A stretch of DNA of 35,961 bases from Actinomycetes bacterium (GTDB lineage: Bacteria; Actinomycetota; Actinomycetes; JACCUZ01): the NCBI GenBank assembly GCA_035489715.1, contig DATHAP010000224.1:1-35961 (forward strand), read 5' to 3'. The notes beneath the pieces are model-generated. The model was not told where the DNA came from, did no database searches, and saw nothing but the letters and a program-made list of their open reading frames with translations. The position numbers and the translations under genes are program-made. Below are positions 7,186 to 16,459 of the stretch, piece by piece. The first letter of the stretch is position 1; each line of letters opens with the position of its first letter.

Positions 7186-7943
7186 GCCTCCACCCGGACG
7201 CCGACGACCTGGTCCGGTCGTTCGGCGAAGCGCTGCGCCCGGTCGCGGGGGTGAGCGCCTTCTGGGTGGCTGGGTCACTGGCGGCCGGCGACTACCGACC
7301 AGGGATCAGTGACCTCGACCTGGTGGCGCTGGTCGAGTCACCCCTGAACCACGAGCAGCAACGCGGACTGACCGACCTGCACGGCGGGCTCATGGACCAC
7401 GACGACCGCGCCACGAAGCTGCACTGCGACTACCTGTCGGCGACCGAGCTGGACGACGTCGCCGCTGAGCACCTGCGGTGGGCGCACGGCGAGCTGTACC
7501 GCCACGCACTGAGCGGGATCGCCCGCGCCGAGCTGCTCCGCTTCGGCGTCACGGTCTACGGCCCGTCACCGGCCGACGTCCTGCCACCGGTCGATGACGC
7601 CGATCTCGCAGTGGCGGTGCGCGGCGAGCTCACGGGCTACTGGACCGACGCCCTGCGCAAGCCGCACCTCTGGCTGCAGGACGTCTACGTCGACATCGGC
7701 CTCTTCACGCTGGCCCGTGCCGTGGCGACCCTGCAGGACGGCAGGCTGGTCACCAAGGAGGAGGCGCTGCCACGGCTGGCCGGGCTCGGTGTCGACCCCG
7801 ACCTGGTCGCCGAGATGACGCAGCGTCGGCACGGTCGACCGGTGCGGCTGTCCGCACTCCAGCGACTGGCCCGGGCGCGGCACGTGCGCCAGGTCATGGC
7901 CCGCGGCATCGCCGACCTCACCGGGCCGACCCGGTCGAGGTGA
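7182..7943 (+). CDS. Aminoglycoside-adenylyltransferase-like nucleotidyltransferase
   Basis: A 253-residue protein with a minimal nucleotidyltransferase core: W-V-A-G-S-L-A-A-G-D-Y at about 28-38 and the metal-binding pair D44 and D46 in I-S-D-L-D-L. The C-terminal part is an alpha-helical DUF4111-like region. The overall layout is that of ANT(3'')/ANT(9) aminoglycoside nucleotidyltransferases, but many chromosomal members have no known resistance role. The GTG start at 7182 overlaps the TGA of the preceding oxidoreductase; a longer frame to 7068 would overlap that gene heavily and is not supported. Its stop lies 7 bp from the stop of the convergent LigD-like gene. The enzymatic class is well supported; the acceptor is unknown. 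Confidence 0.75.
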   Translation: MSLHPDADDLVRSFGEALRPVAGVSAFWVAGSLAAGDYRPGISDLDLVALVESPLNHEQQRGLTDLHGGLMDHDDRATKLHCDYLSATELDDVAAEHLRWAHGELYRHALSGIARAELLRFGVTVYGPSPADVLPPVDDADLAVAVRGELTGYWTDALRKPHLWLQDVYVDIGLFTLARAVATLQDGRLVTKEEALPRLAGLGVDPDLVAEMTQRRHGRPVRLSALQRLARARHVRQVMARGIADLTGPTRSR

Positions 7944-7950
7944 CCCTGGC

Positions 7951-9561
7951 TCAGGTGAGCGGCGGCAGGTCCTGCTCGAGGTCGAGTACCGACCGGAACA
8001 GGTCGCCGCGCTCCAGCACCCGGTCGACCACGGTCCGCAACGGGAAGCCGTCCGACCGCAGCGCGGGGTCGTCCAGCTCGTCCCAGGAGATCGGCATCGA
8101 CACCGGCGCACCCGGCGCAGGCCGTGGGCTGTAGGGCGCCACCAGGGTCTTGTTGACGGCGTTCTGCGTGTAGTCGAGCCGGGCCAGACCACCGCGGTCG
8201 CCCTTGCCCCACTTCCAGCTCACCAGCTCGGGCACGACGGCACCGACCGACTTGGACAGCCGCTCGACCCATGCCCGGGTCGCGGCGAAGTCCGGCGCGT
8301 TGCGCCCGGTGTGGCGCACCGGCACCCAGATCTGGATGCCGCGCCGGCCGGTCACCTTGGGCTGCCCGCGGACGCCGAGGTGCTCCAGTGCCGTGCGGTG
8401 CAGCCGAGCGAGCACGAGCAGGTCGTCCCACGAGGTCCGCTCCCCCGGGTCCAGGTCGACCATCGCGTAGGTCGGCCGCCGCGGGTCCGCGGTCAGCGAC
8501 GTCCACGCGTGCCACTCCAATGCGCCGAAGTTCGCCGCCCACACCAGCGCGGCCGGCTCGTCGACGACCAGGTAGGTCGTGCTCTCGCCCTTGTCCGCCT
8601 CCGGGTTGTCCCACCGCGGCACCCAGTCCGGCGCGTGCTTCGGCAGCTCCTTGTGCCAGAAGCCCGGCCGGTCCGCGCCGTTGGGGTAGCGGTGCATGTT
8701 GAGGGCCCGGCCCCGCAGGTAGGGCAGCACGACCGGGGCGATCGCCGCGGCGTACCGCACGAGCTCGCGCTTGGTGACCGGCGGCTCGCCGTCGCGGCCG
8801 GGGAAGAGCGGCTTGTCGAGGTTGGTCAGCCGCAGCTCGCGCCCGTGCACCTCCCAGGTGCCGGCAGCGCCCAGCTCGTCGAGGGAGGCGAGGGCGTCAC
8901 CGTCGAGCGGTGCCGGCGGGCGCAGGTCGACCGAGGCCTCGGTGAGCGGTGCGTCCGACCGCCAGAGGCGCTCCGGATCGGCCTTGACCTCGTCGTTGGT
9001 ACGCCCGGACAGGACGGACCGCGGATGGTCCTCGGTGTCCCACCCGTCGACGGCCTGCTCGTCGTGCTTGTGCAGCAGCAGCCACTGCTCCTTCTCACCC
9101 CGCTGCTGACGACCGCGCCGCACCAGCACCAGCCGGCCGCGCAGCTTCTCGCCGAAGACGTCGGCATGCAGCTCCCCCGCCTCCACGGCGGCCGCCGGGT
9201 CGTCGGTGGCGTGCGGCTCCCAGGTGCCGATGTCCCAGACGATCACGTCGCCGCCGCCGTACTCGCCGGCCGGGATCACGCCCTCGAAGTCGAGGTACTC
9301 GACCGGGTGGTCCTCGACGTGCACCGCCATCCGGCGCGTCGACGGGTCCAGCGTCGGCCCGCGCGGCACCGCCCAGGACACCAGCACGCCGTCGATCTCG
9401 AAACGCAGGTCGTAGTGCAGGCGCCGGGCCCGGTGCCGCTGCACGACGAAGCGTGGCCGGTCACCGGGAGGCGGCACCTGGACGACGGGGGCACCGGACG
9501 GTTCGGGTGTGCTCGCGAAGTCGCGCATCCCGCGGTAGCGGGTCAGGCGGTCCTTCGGCAC
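7951..9561 (-). CDS. ligD: LigD-type protein with 3'-phosphoesterase and polymerase domains, no ligase domain
   Basis: A 536-residue protein. Residues about 36-165 are the LigD 3'-phosphoesterase domain: Q-R-H-R-A-R-R-L-H-Y-D-L-R with H43, H49 and D51, then H-V-E-D-H-P at 81-86 and an I-P-x-G-E-Y-G-x-G segment. Residues about 237-520 are the archaeo-eukaryotic primase-type polymerase domain, with R-L-T-N-L-D-K-P at its start and metal-binding D368 and D370 in V-D-L-D-P. The ATP-dependent ligase domain is absent. M. tuberculosis LigD is polymerase-phosphoesterase-ligase, so the order here also differs. It would process and fill ends during non-homologous end joining and needs a separate ligase and Ku, neither of which is in the window. 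The start is GTG 9561. Confidence 0.88.
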   Translation of the reverse strand: MPKDRLTRYRGMRDFASTPEPSGAPVVQVPPPGDRPRFVVQRHRARRLHYDLRFEIDGVLVSWAVPRGPTLDPSTRRMAVHVEDHPVEYLDFEGVIPAGEYGGGDVIVWDIGTWEPHATDDPAAAVEAGELHADVFGEKLRGRLVLVRRGRQQRGEKEQWLLLHKHDEQAVDGWDTEDHPRSVLSGRTNDEVKADPERLWRSDAPLTEASVDLRPPAPLDGDALASLDELGAAGTWEVHGRELRLTNLDKPLFPGRDGEPPVTKRELVRYAAAIAPVVLPYLRGRALNMHRYPNGADRPGFWHKELPKHAPDWVPRWDNPEADKGESTTYLVVDEPAALVWAANFGALEWHAWTSLTADPRRPTYAMVDLDPGERTSWDDLLVLARLHRTALEHLGVRGQPKVTGRRGIQIWVPVRHTGRNAPDFAATRAWVERLSKSVGAVVPELVSWKWGKGDRGGLARLDYTQNAVNKTLVAPYSPRPAPGAPVSMPISWDELDDPALRSDGFPLRTVVDRVLERGDLFRSVLDLEQDLPPLT

Positions 9562-9611
9562 CTACGGACTGTGCCCGGGCCGGCACCGCCGACACACCAG
9601 CGAGCCGACGC

Positions 9612-10325
9612 TTAGGTGATCTCGAGCAGCTTCTCGCGCACCGCGTAGACCACGGCCTCCATCCGGGAGTGCAGCTGCAGCTTCTCCAGGATGTTGCGGA
9701 TGTGGTTCTTCACGGTGTTCTCGGAGATGAAGAGCTCCTTGGCGATGTCGCGGTTGTTCAGCCCGCGTGCCACCAGCTTGAGCACCTCGAGCTCGCGGTC
9801 GGTCAGCCGCGGTGCCGGCACCTGCTGGCGCTCGTCGCCCTTCTTGATCATCGTCGCGAACTCGGTGAGCAGCTTGGAGGCCATCGACGGGCTGATCAGC
9901 GACTGCCCGCCGGCCACCGACCGGATCGCCGCCGCGACCTCGTCGATCGAGATCTCCTTGAGCAGGTAGCCGCTCGCGCCGGCCTTGATGGCGTCGTAGA
10001 GGTCGGCCTCGTCGTCGCTGATCGTCAGCATCACGATCTTGGAGCTCGGGACGACGTCCTTGATGGCGGTGCAGGCCTCGATGCCGCTGCGCCGCGGCAT
10101 GCGTACGTCCATCAGCACGATGTCGGGGAGCAGCTGCGAGGCGAGGTCGACGGCCTCGGCGCCGTCACCGGCCTCGCCGACGACCTCGATGTCGGGCTCC
10201 TGGCCCAGCACCATCTCGAGCCCCCGGCGGAAGAGGGCGTGGTCGTCGACGACCAGGACGCGGATCGGCTCGCCGCCCGCGGCGGCCCGGCCAGGGCGGA
10301 CGGCTCCCGTCGACAGCTCGCTCAC
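9612..10325 (-). CDS. NarL/LuxR-type response regulator
   Basis: A 237-residue two-component response regulator. The receiver domain (about 20-140) has the acidic pair D27-D28 in V-V-D-D-H, phosphoacceptor D73 in L-M-D-V-R-M-P, a T-I-S segment, and the late Lys in Y-L-L-K-E. The C-terminal LuxR helix-turn-helix (about 165-225) has L-T-D-R-E-L-E-V-L-K-L-V-A-R-G-L-N-N-R-D-I-A and S-E-N-T-V-K-N-H. The start is GTG 10325 rather than GTG 10382, because GAGGGG precedes it at good spacing and the upstream 19 residues are not receiver-like. No histidine kinase adjoins it. An orphan regulator next to hpf is a recurrent actinobacterial arrangement. The stimulus and regulon are unknown. Confidence 0.92.
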   Translation of the reverse strand: MSELSTGAVRPGRAAAGGEPIRVLVVDDHALFRRGLEMVLGQEPDIEVVGEAGDGAEAVDLASQLLPDIVLMDVRMPRRSGIEACTAIKDVVPSSKIVMLTISDDEADLYDAIKAGASGYLLKEISIDEVAAAIRSVAGGQSLISPSMASKLLTEFATMIKKGDERQQVPAPRLTDRELEVLKLVARGLNNRDIAKELFISENTVKNHIRNILEKLQLHSRMEAVVYAVREKLLEIT

Positions 10326-10435
10326 CCGCACCCCTCTCGTCCCCGTGTACCGACCCCGGGCCGATCTGCACAGCCCGTGCACTATGGCACGTCTGCGCTG
10401 GTCAGGCAGGCGGTCCGGGAACTCGCCGACCGGTT

Positions 10436-11143
10436 TCAGGCACCCAGCCGGATCACGCCGTACTGGTAGCCGCGGCGCCGGTAGACCACGCTCGGCCGGG
10501 CGGTCTCGGCGTCGACGAAGAGGAAGAAGTCGTGCCCGACCAGCTCCATCTCGTACAGCGCCTGGTCGAGGTCCATGGGCACGGCATCGTGGACCTTCTC
10601 CCGGACGTACATCGGGCCCTCGTCGGGGATGCCGGTCCAGTCCGACCGAGCCTCCTCGACCAGGTCGGCCGGAAACGTCGCGGCGGCACCGTTGACCGAG
10701 TCCAGCCCGGCGGTGGCGACCGCGACCGACACCGGCGTCTTCGCGCCGTGGTGCACCTTGCGCCGGTCCCGGGCCCGGCGCAGCCGGCTCTCCAGCTTGG
10801 TGACCGCGAGGTCGAGGGCGGCGTAGCAGTCCTGCGCGGCGGCCTCGGCGCGCACCACCGGCCCGCGGGAGCGGATCGTCAGCTCGATGACCTCACGCTG
10901 GTCGGACAGCCGTGGGTTGCGCTCCTGCGAGCACTCGACGTCGATGCTGATCACCTTGGCGTCGTACCGCTCGATCCGCGCCAGCTTCTCGGTCGCGTGC
11001 TGGCGGAAACGGTCGGCGACCTCGGTGTTGCGTCCCTTGACGACGATGTCCACGAACTGGTCCTCCACGTCCTGCGGCGTCAGGTGGCCTGGGTCTGCGG
11101 TGCGGACGAGCACCCGCCCGGCCGACCTGGTCTTCGTCCCCAC
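10436..11143 (-). CDS. hpf: Ribosome hibernation promoting factor, long form
   Basis: A 235-residue long-form HPF. The N-terminal beta-alpha domain (about 28-130) starts with D-I-V-V-K-G-R-N-T-E-V and includes the R-S-R-G-P-V-V-R-A-E and D-C-Y-A-A-L-D-L-A-V-T-K-L-E-S-R-L-R-R segments that bind the decoding region of the 30S subunit. A variable linker leads to the C-terminal dimerisation domain (about 175-235), with R-E-K-V-H-D, E-M-E-L-V-G-H-D-F-F-L-F and Y-R-R-R-G-Y-Q-Y-G-V-I-R. The long form lets ribosomes pair as inactive 100S dimers during stress or stationary phase. The start is GTG 11143. About 240 bp of non-coding DNA separate it from comF, so it probably has its own promoter. Confidence 0.95.
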   Translation of the reverse strand: MGTKTRSAGRVLVRTADPGHLTPQDVEDQFVDIVVKGRNTEVADRFRQHATEKLARIERYDAKVISIDVECSQERNPRLSDQREVIELTIRSRGPVVRAEAAAQDCYAALDLAVTKLESRLRRARDRRKVHHGAKTPVSVAVATAGLDSVNGAAATFPADLVEEARSDWTGIPDEGPMYVREKVHDAVPMDLDQALYEMELVGHDFFLFVDAETARPSVVYRRRGYQYGVIRLGA

Positions 11144-11384
11144 ATCCGCCTGCTGAGGGTCTCGCGGCGTCGACCGCCACTACCCCCCTTCTCCCGGGTC
11201 GGAGGCCATCTGGACCTCCGTCGGGGCAGGACTTACTCCTAAGCCGCACCGTGATCGGACGACGAGAAGTCGCCTTACGTGGGCCGTTTCGCCTGCGGCT
11301 GGCATCGGCTTGCCGGACCTGCGCCCCGCGAGGAGCGATCGGTCCGACGCAACCACGGACCCGGGCGGGTGCCATGACGAAACG
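11144..11384 (-). promoter_or_regulatory. Intergenic region upstream of hpf
   Basis: This 241-bp non-coding stretch between comF and hpf is the longest gap in the window and presumably holds the hpf promoter. A relatively A/T-rich island lies at about 11228-11245. An imperfect hairpin GGAGG-CC...GG-CCTCC lies at about 11201-11219 and would fall in the hpf leader. I could not identify a confident -10/-35 pair. Confidence 0.35.
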
Positions 11385-12155
11385 CTAGCCCCATGTCACG
11401 CCCGGCGACACCCCGGGGACCGTACGTCGCGAGGTCGCCGCGACGGTGGCCGCGCCGAGCACGACCGCTCCGGCCGCACGCAGGCACCGGGCGCACTCGG
11501 CCAGGGTCGCCCCCGTGGTCACCACGTCGTCGACCACCACCACAGCCCGCCCGGCCACCAGCTGCTCACCGCCGGCCACGACCCGCAGCGCCCCCGTCAG
11601 GTTCGCGGCCCGGGCGGCCGCGTCCAGCCCGGCCTGGTCCGCCAGCCCTCGGGCGCCCCGCAGCGCCGGCAGCACCCGCACCGGAGCCCCCGTGCGACGC
11701 AGCACGGTCGCCGCCCGACGGGCCAGCCGCCGGGTCGGGTCGTCGCCCCGCGCCCGCACCGCCGCCGGTCTGGACGGGGCCGGCACCAGGAGGACCGTGG
11801 CCTCCCGGGCGCCGATGGCAGCCGCCACCGCCGTGGCCAGGGACGCGCCCAGCGGCACCACCAGCGCGCGCCTGCCCTCCTCCTTGTGGGCCAGGACCGC
11901 GGCCCGGGCCGGCCCGGCGTAGTCGGCGACCGCCCACGGCTGCGGCAGGCCGGCCGGCACCGGCGTCGGCCAGGCCGGCCGGGCCCGGCCGCACAGCACC
12001 GTGGCACAGAGCGGGCACAGGGCCGGGCCCGGCGCGGCACATCCGGCGCAGCCGTCCGGCAGCGCCAGGTCGGCCAGGTCGCGCAGCCACCCGCCGAGCA
12101 CCCGCGGTGTCAAGGACGACGGCACCGGCTCATCGTTGCGCCCGGGCAGTCCCAC
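11385..12155 (-). CDS. comF: ComF-family phosphoribosyltransferase-like protein
   Basis: A 256-residue ComF/GntX-type protein. A zinc-finger-like cluster with C-A-G-C, then C-P-L-C and a further C occurs at about residues 36-55. The phosphoribosyltransferase fold follows, with the PRPP-binding signature V-V-V-V-D-D-V-V-T-T-G-A-T-L near 215-228 and the D-Q-A-G-L segment before it. ComF proteins aid uptake of transforming DNA in naturally competent bacteria; in actinobacteria the gene sits constitutively between lpqB and hpf and its function is not established. The GTG/ATG choice at the N-terminus is uncertain because residues 1-30 are not conserved. It lies 87 bp downstream of lpqB in the same direction. 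Confidence 0.88.
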   Translation of the reverse strand: MGLPGRNDEPVPSSLTPRVLGGWLRDLADLALPDGCAGCAAPGPALCPLCATVLCGRARPAWPTPVPAGLPQPWAVADYAGPARAAVLAHKEEGRRALVVPLGASLATAVAAAIGAREATVLLVPAPSRPAAVRARGDDPTRRLARRAATVLRRTGAPVRVLPALRGARGLADQAGLDAAARAANLTGALRVVAGGEQLVAGRAVVVVDDVVTTGATLAECARCLRAAGAVVLGAATVAATSRRTVPGVSPGVTWG

Positions 12156-12242
12156 CGGGGCAGTCGACGGCCGGCATGGGGACCGCCGGCGGCACCCGGC
12201 GGCCTGGGGACGACGTCTTCAGGCACTCGTGACGAGTGGTCG

Positions 12243-13988
12243 TCAGCCGGGGTAGGCCGGGTCGGACCCGGCACCGAGGGGCACCCATCCGCGACCGGAG
12301 GTGAACTGCACGAGCTGGCCGTCCGAGGTGCCGGCGACCAGCGGGCCGGACTCGGCGGACAGCGGCGCGGCGGCCACCGTGGTGAGGTCGGTCTCGGGCT
12401 CGACGGTGACGACCTGGTAGCCGTCGATGCTGGTGGTGAACGGCGCCACCGGTGCCCCCTCCAGGCTCCCGAGCACGGTGAGAGTGGTCGCGTTGGACCA
12501 CGCGACGTCGCGCACGGCCCGGGCGCCCGACAGCACCTCGCGCACCGCCTCGATGGCGACCCTCGGGGTGCCGGTCGCGTCGGGCTCCAGCCCCTCGAGC
12601 CCGGTGACTGCGCCGAGCACCAGCCGGGCGCCCTGGCCGCGACCGGCCACCAGAGCGGCCCGTGCCCCGTCGCGCGACACCGCGATGGCCGTCGGCCGGC
12701 CGGGCAGCGACGGTGTCACCACCTCGACCGCCGGGCCCGACCCGCCGGGCAGCAGCAGCACCCGGTCGGTCGAGCGGTCGACGACCCAGAGGTTGCCGAG
12801 CGGGTCCCACGACGGGGGGCTGAGGTCCCCGCCGGTGAGGACCACCTCGAGGTCGCCGTCGGCGGCCAGCCGGCCGACCCGCAGGGTCCGCCCGTCGGGC
12901 GACACCGCGGCGACCTCGGTGGTGTCGAGGGAGACGGCGGGCGAGCGCAGCGGCGGGTCGCCGGTGCCGGCCGGCCCGACCACCGGCTGGAAGGCCCCCT
13001 CGATGATCCGCCCGACCACCCCGCCGCGCACCGCGTAGACCGAGGCGTTGTCGCCGAGGCCGTCCGGGTCGTAGGTGAGCCACGAGTTGCGGTCCTGGTC
13101 CTGGGCGACACCGGCCACGACCAGGTCGTCGCCGCCCGCGGTGATCCGCACCCGCTCGATGTCGGAGCCGAGCTGCTTGAGGGTCCACACGATCTGCGCC
13201 GACATCTGCTCGCGCTGGTCCTGGTCGGCGCGCAGCGCGTCCTCGTTGAGCGGCACGGTCGCCACCCCGTCACTGACCGGCACCGACTGGACCTCCAGGC
13301 TGGTCCCCTGCGGGAAGCCGGTGAGCACCGCGCGACGCAGTCCCGTCGTCGGTCCGCGGAGCAGCCGTGCCACCACCTTGGTCGGCAGGCCGGCCAGCTC
13401 CGGCACCAGGACCGTGTCGGGGACCAGCGAGTTGCGGGTCGGCGACAGGAAGAAGAGCGAGACCTGGCGATAGGCCTGGCTGACGTCGAGCTGGGACAGC
13501 AGCAGCCCGTCCTCGAGCTCCGCGATGCGCCACTCGCCGTCCTGCTGCTCGACGCGGAAGGCACGCGAGATCTCCGGCGCCCCGGCCGTGCGCCGGTAGG
13601 TGCCCTCGGCGTCGATCCGGGCCACCTCGGTCGCCCGTGCGACGACCGACCCGTCGCCCTGGTCCTCCACGACCGGGGGCGCGCCCCCGTCGTGCACCAC
13701 GGTCCCGGCAGCCGGCCGCCAGGACTGCGCGGCCTGGTCGGTGAGGTAATCGCGGGCCACCTCGTGGTCGTTGCGGAAGTCCGCGCCGGCCGCCAGGAAG
13801 CCCTGGACCACCTGGGCAGCCGTCGCCCCCTCGACCGGCCCGTCGGCAATGAACGCGACGGCGTCGTCCGGGCGCTCCACCCGCAGGTCCTGCCCCTGCC
13901 GGACCGCGCCCGACGTGGGGATGGAGGCGCAGCCGGCGAGCGCGGCGCACAGCAGCACGAGCGCGAGGGACCTCGGGGACCTACGCAC
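12243..13988 (-). CDS. lpqB: LpqB lipoprotein with GerMN and propeller domains
   Basis: A 581-residue exported lipoprotein. Residues 1-19 are a lipoprotein signal peptide with lipobox L-A-G-C and acylated Cys20. A conserved N-terminal domain begins I-P-T-S-G. A GerMN domain lies in the middle (L-F-F-L-S-P-T-R-N-S-L-V then V-V-A-R-L-L-R-G-P-T), and a C-terminal LpqB beta-propeller follows (about 300-581). LpqB is known to interact with the sensor domain of MtrB and to influence MtrA phosphorylation and cell division in mycobacteria. GTG 13988 is preferred to GTG 14027: GGAGG is 6 bases upstream, the signal peptide is then correctly N-terminal, and the overlap with the mtrB stop is only 8 bases, which fits translational coupling. 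Confidence 0.95.
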   Translation of the reverse strand: MRRSPRSLALVLLCAALAGCASIPTSGAVRQGQDLRVERPDDAVAFIADGPVEGATAAQVVQGFLAAGADFRNDHEVARDYLTDQAAQSWRPAAGTVVHDGGAPPVVEDQGDGSVVARATEVARIDAEGTYRRTAGAPEISRAFRVEQQDGEWRIAELEDGLLLSQLDVSQAYRQVSLFFLSPTRNSLVPDTVLVPELAGLPTKVVARLLRGPTTGLRRAVLTGFPQGTSLEVQSVPVSDGVATVPLNEDALRADQDQREQMSAQIVWTLKQLGSDIERVRITAGGDDLVVAGVAQDQDRNSWLTYDPDGLGDNASVYAVRGGVVGRIIEGAFQPVVGPAGTGDPPLRSPAVSLDTTEVAAVSPDGRTLRVGRLAADGDLEVVLTGGDLSPPSWDPLGNLWVVDRSTDRVLLLPGGSGPAVEVVTPSLPGRPTAIAVSRDGARAALVAGRGQGARLVLGAVTGLEGLEPDATGTPRVAIEAVREVLSGARAVRDVAWSNATTLTVLGSLEGAPVAPFTTSIDGYQVVTVEPETDLTTVAAAPLSAESGPLVAGTSDGQLVQFTSGRGWVPLGAGSDPAYPG

Positions 13989-15636
13989 CGACGTCCTCCG
14001 TGGAGGCGACCCGCTGGTACGGCGCACCGGCCCGGACCACCGGGCGCCGCCGCCGCGCCGAGTCTGCGGGTTCGAGCGGGATCGGTGAGCCGTCCAGCTC
14101 CGTCCCCTGACGGCGCGGGAGGGTCAGCCGGAACTGGCAGCCGTCGCCCGGCTCGCCCCACGCCTGCAGCCAGCCGCCGTGCAGGTGGGCGTCCTCCATG
14201 GCGATCGACAGGCCCAAGCCGGTGCCGCCGGTGGTGCGGGCACGCGCCGGGTCGGCCCGCCAGAACCGGTTGAAGACCATCGTCACGTCGGAGGCCGCCA
14301 GTCCGACGCCGCGGTCGCGCACCGCCACCGCCACGGCCCCGTCGTCGGCGGCGACGAGGACGGTGACCGGCCGGCCCTCGCCGTGCTCGATCGCGTTGAC
14401 GACCAGGTTGCGCAGCACCCGCTCGATGCGCCGGGGGTCGACCTCGGCGACCGCGCCCTCGGGCGGGCTGACCAGGGCGAGCACGCTGCCACGGCGGTCG
14501 GCGAGCGGCTCCATCGCCTCGACCACGTGCCGGGCCACCGAGGCGATGTCGGTCGGCTCGGCCTCGAGCAGCGCGGCCCCGGCGTCGTACCTGCTGATCT
14601 CGAGCAGGTCGGCGAGCAGCGACTCGAAGCGGTCGAGCTGGGCCTGCAGGATCTCCGCGCTGCGCTCCACCGACGGGTCGAAGCCGGCCCGGGCCTCGTG
14701 CAGCACGTCGGCCGCCATCCGCACCGTCGTCAGCGGGGTCCGCAGCTCGTGCGACACGTCGGAGACGAAGCGCCGCTGCACCCGGGACAGGTCCTCGAGC
14801 TGGCGGATCTGGCGCTGCAGGCTGGTCGCCATCCGGTTGAACGACGCGGCCAGCCGGGCCAAGTCGTCCTCGCCGCGCACCCGCATCCGCTCCTCGAGAC
14901 GGCCCGCCGAGAGCCGCTCGGCGATGCGGGCGGCCATCCGGACCGGCGTGACGACCTGCCGGGTGACCAGCCAGGCGATCCCACCCAGCAGCACGACCAG
15001 GGCGAGCGCGCCCACCAGCAGGGCGCGCCGGACCAGGCCGAGGGTGTCCTGCTCCTTGTCGAGCGGGAAGATGTAGTAGAGCTCGTACGCCCCGATGCCG
15101 GGGATCTGGACCGGTGCCCCCACGACGATGACCGGCACCCGTCGGCCGGAGTCGCGCTGCACCGCGGCGTAGGTCCACAGCTGCGCCGACCGGGCCTGGA
15201 CCTGCGGGCGCAGCGTGTCGAGCGCGGTGATGTCGGCGCCGGACGAGCTGCGGCCCAGCGGTGCCTCGGGCGAGTTGATGTCCGGCCCCTGCAGCAGCAC
15301 GACGTCCTTGGTGCCCTCGGACCCGCCCCCGCGGGCCAGCTGGCGCACCAGGTCCGGCACCAGGGTGTCGAAGACGCCGGGCTCGCTGCGGTCGGCCGAG
15401 TCGAAGGCCTCCTGCGCGGTGCGAAGGCCGGTGCTCGCCTCGGCCAGCGACGCCTGCCGCCGGTCGTCGAGCAGACCGTCACGCACCTGGGTCACCAGCA
15501 CGTTGCCCAGGAGCAGGATCGCGAGCAGGGAGGACGCCGTGGTGGTGGTGACGACGCGCAGCTTCAGCGAGCGGCGCCAGAGCGCGATCGAGCGCCGCCA
15601 GCCCCGGCGTACCTGGGTCCGGGCGCGCAGCAACAC
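13981..15636 (-). CDS. mtrB: MtrB sensor histidine kinase
   Basis: A membrane histidine kinase partnered with MtrA, with strong similarity to mycobacterial MtrB (A-L-W-R-R-S-L-K-L-R-V-V at the first membrane helix, and R-Q-V-V-T-P-V-R-M-A-A-R-I-A-E-R after the second). Numbered from GTG 15636: helix one about 26-51, extracellular sensor domain to about 200, helix two about 203-225, HAMP, phosphoacceptor H296 in S-D-V-S-H-E-L-R-T-P-L, then HATPase_c with N-A-I-E-H, D-R-G-V-G-L and G-G-T-G-L-G-L-S. The start is uncertain. GTG 15636 is used; a CTG at 15699 would overlap the mtrA stop as CTGA with AAGG-type bases upstream, and the frame is open to 15837. MtrB senses cell-wall or division state and works with LpqB. 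Confidence 0.95.
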   Translation of the reverse strand: MLLRARTQVRRGWRRSIALWRRSLKLRVVTTTTASSLLAILLLGNVLVTQVRDGLLDDRRQASLAEASTGLRTAQEAFDSADRSEPGVFDTLVPDLVRQLARGGGSEGTKDVVLLQGPDINSPEAPLGRSSSGADITALDTLRPQVQARSAQLWTYAAVQRDSGRRVPVIVVGAPVQIPGIGAYELYYIFPLDKEQDTLGLVRRALLVGALALVVLLGGIAWLVTRQVVTPVRMAARIAERLSAGRLEERMRVRGEDDLARLAASFNRMATSLQRQIRQLEDLSRVQRRFVSDVSHELRTPLTTVRMAADVLHEARAGFDPSVERSAEILQAQLDRFESLLADLLEISRYDAGAALLEAEPTDIASVARHVVEAMEPLADRRGSVLALVSPPEGAVAEVDPRRIERVLRNLVVNAIEHGEGRPVTVLVAADDGAVAVAVRDRGVGLAASDVTMVFNRFWRADPARARTTGGTGLGLSIAMEDAHLHGGWLQAWGEPGDGCQFRLTLPRRQGTELDGSPIPLEPADSARRRRPVVRAGAPYQRVASTEDVGA

Positions 15637-15695
15637 CTCCCGCGCCGGGCCTCCGCTCCCGCGGCCGGCGGGGACCTCGGGGACGGGTGCGTCGG

Positions 15696-16385
<690 letters not shown>

Positions 16386-16459
16386 GCGCGCTCGACCTCA
16401 TGTGCTCATCGTGACACGTCAGCCGCGGGTTCGACGGTCGGCGTGACAGCATGTGCCGG

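Noticed and set aside
7182-7943. Proven aminoglycoside resistance gene
   Set aside because: Only the nucleotidyltransferase class is visible; many chromosomal homologues do not confer resistance.
7951-9561. Complete end-joining operon
   Set aside because: No ku gene or ligase domain is present in the window.
11310-14273. Very long plus-strand open frame opposite lpqB and comF
   Set aside because: It has low-complexity Arg/Gly/Pro composition, no recognisable domain, and lies antisense to well-supported genes; long shadow frames are expected in high-GC DNA.
12716-15178. Long minus frame across mtrB and lpqB in another phase
   Set aside because: It is out of phase with both real genes and rich in Arg/Ala/Pro with no domain.
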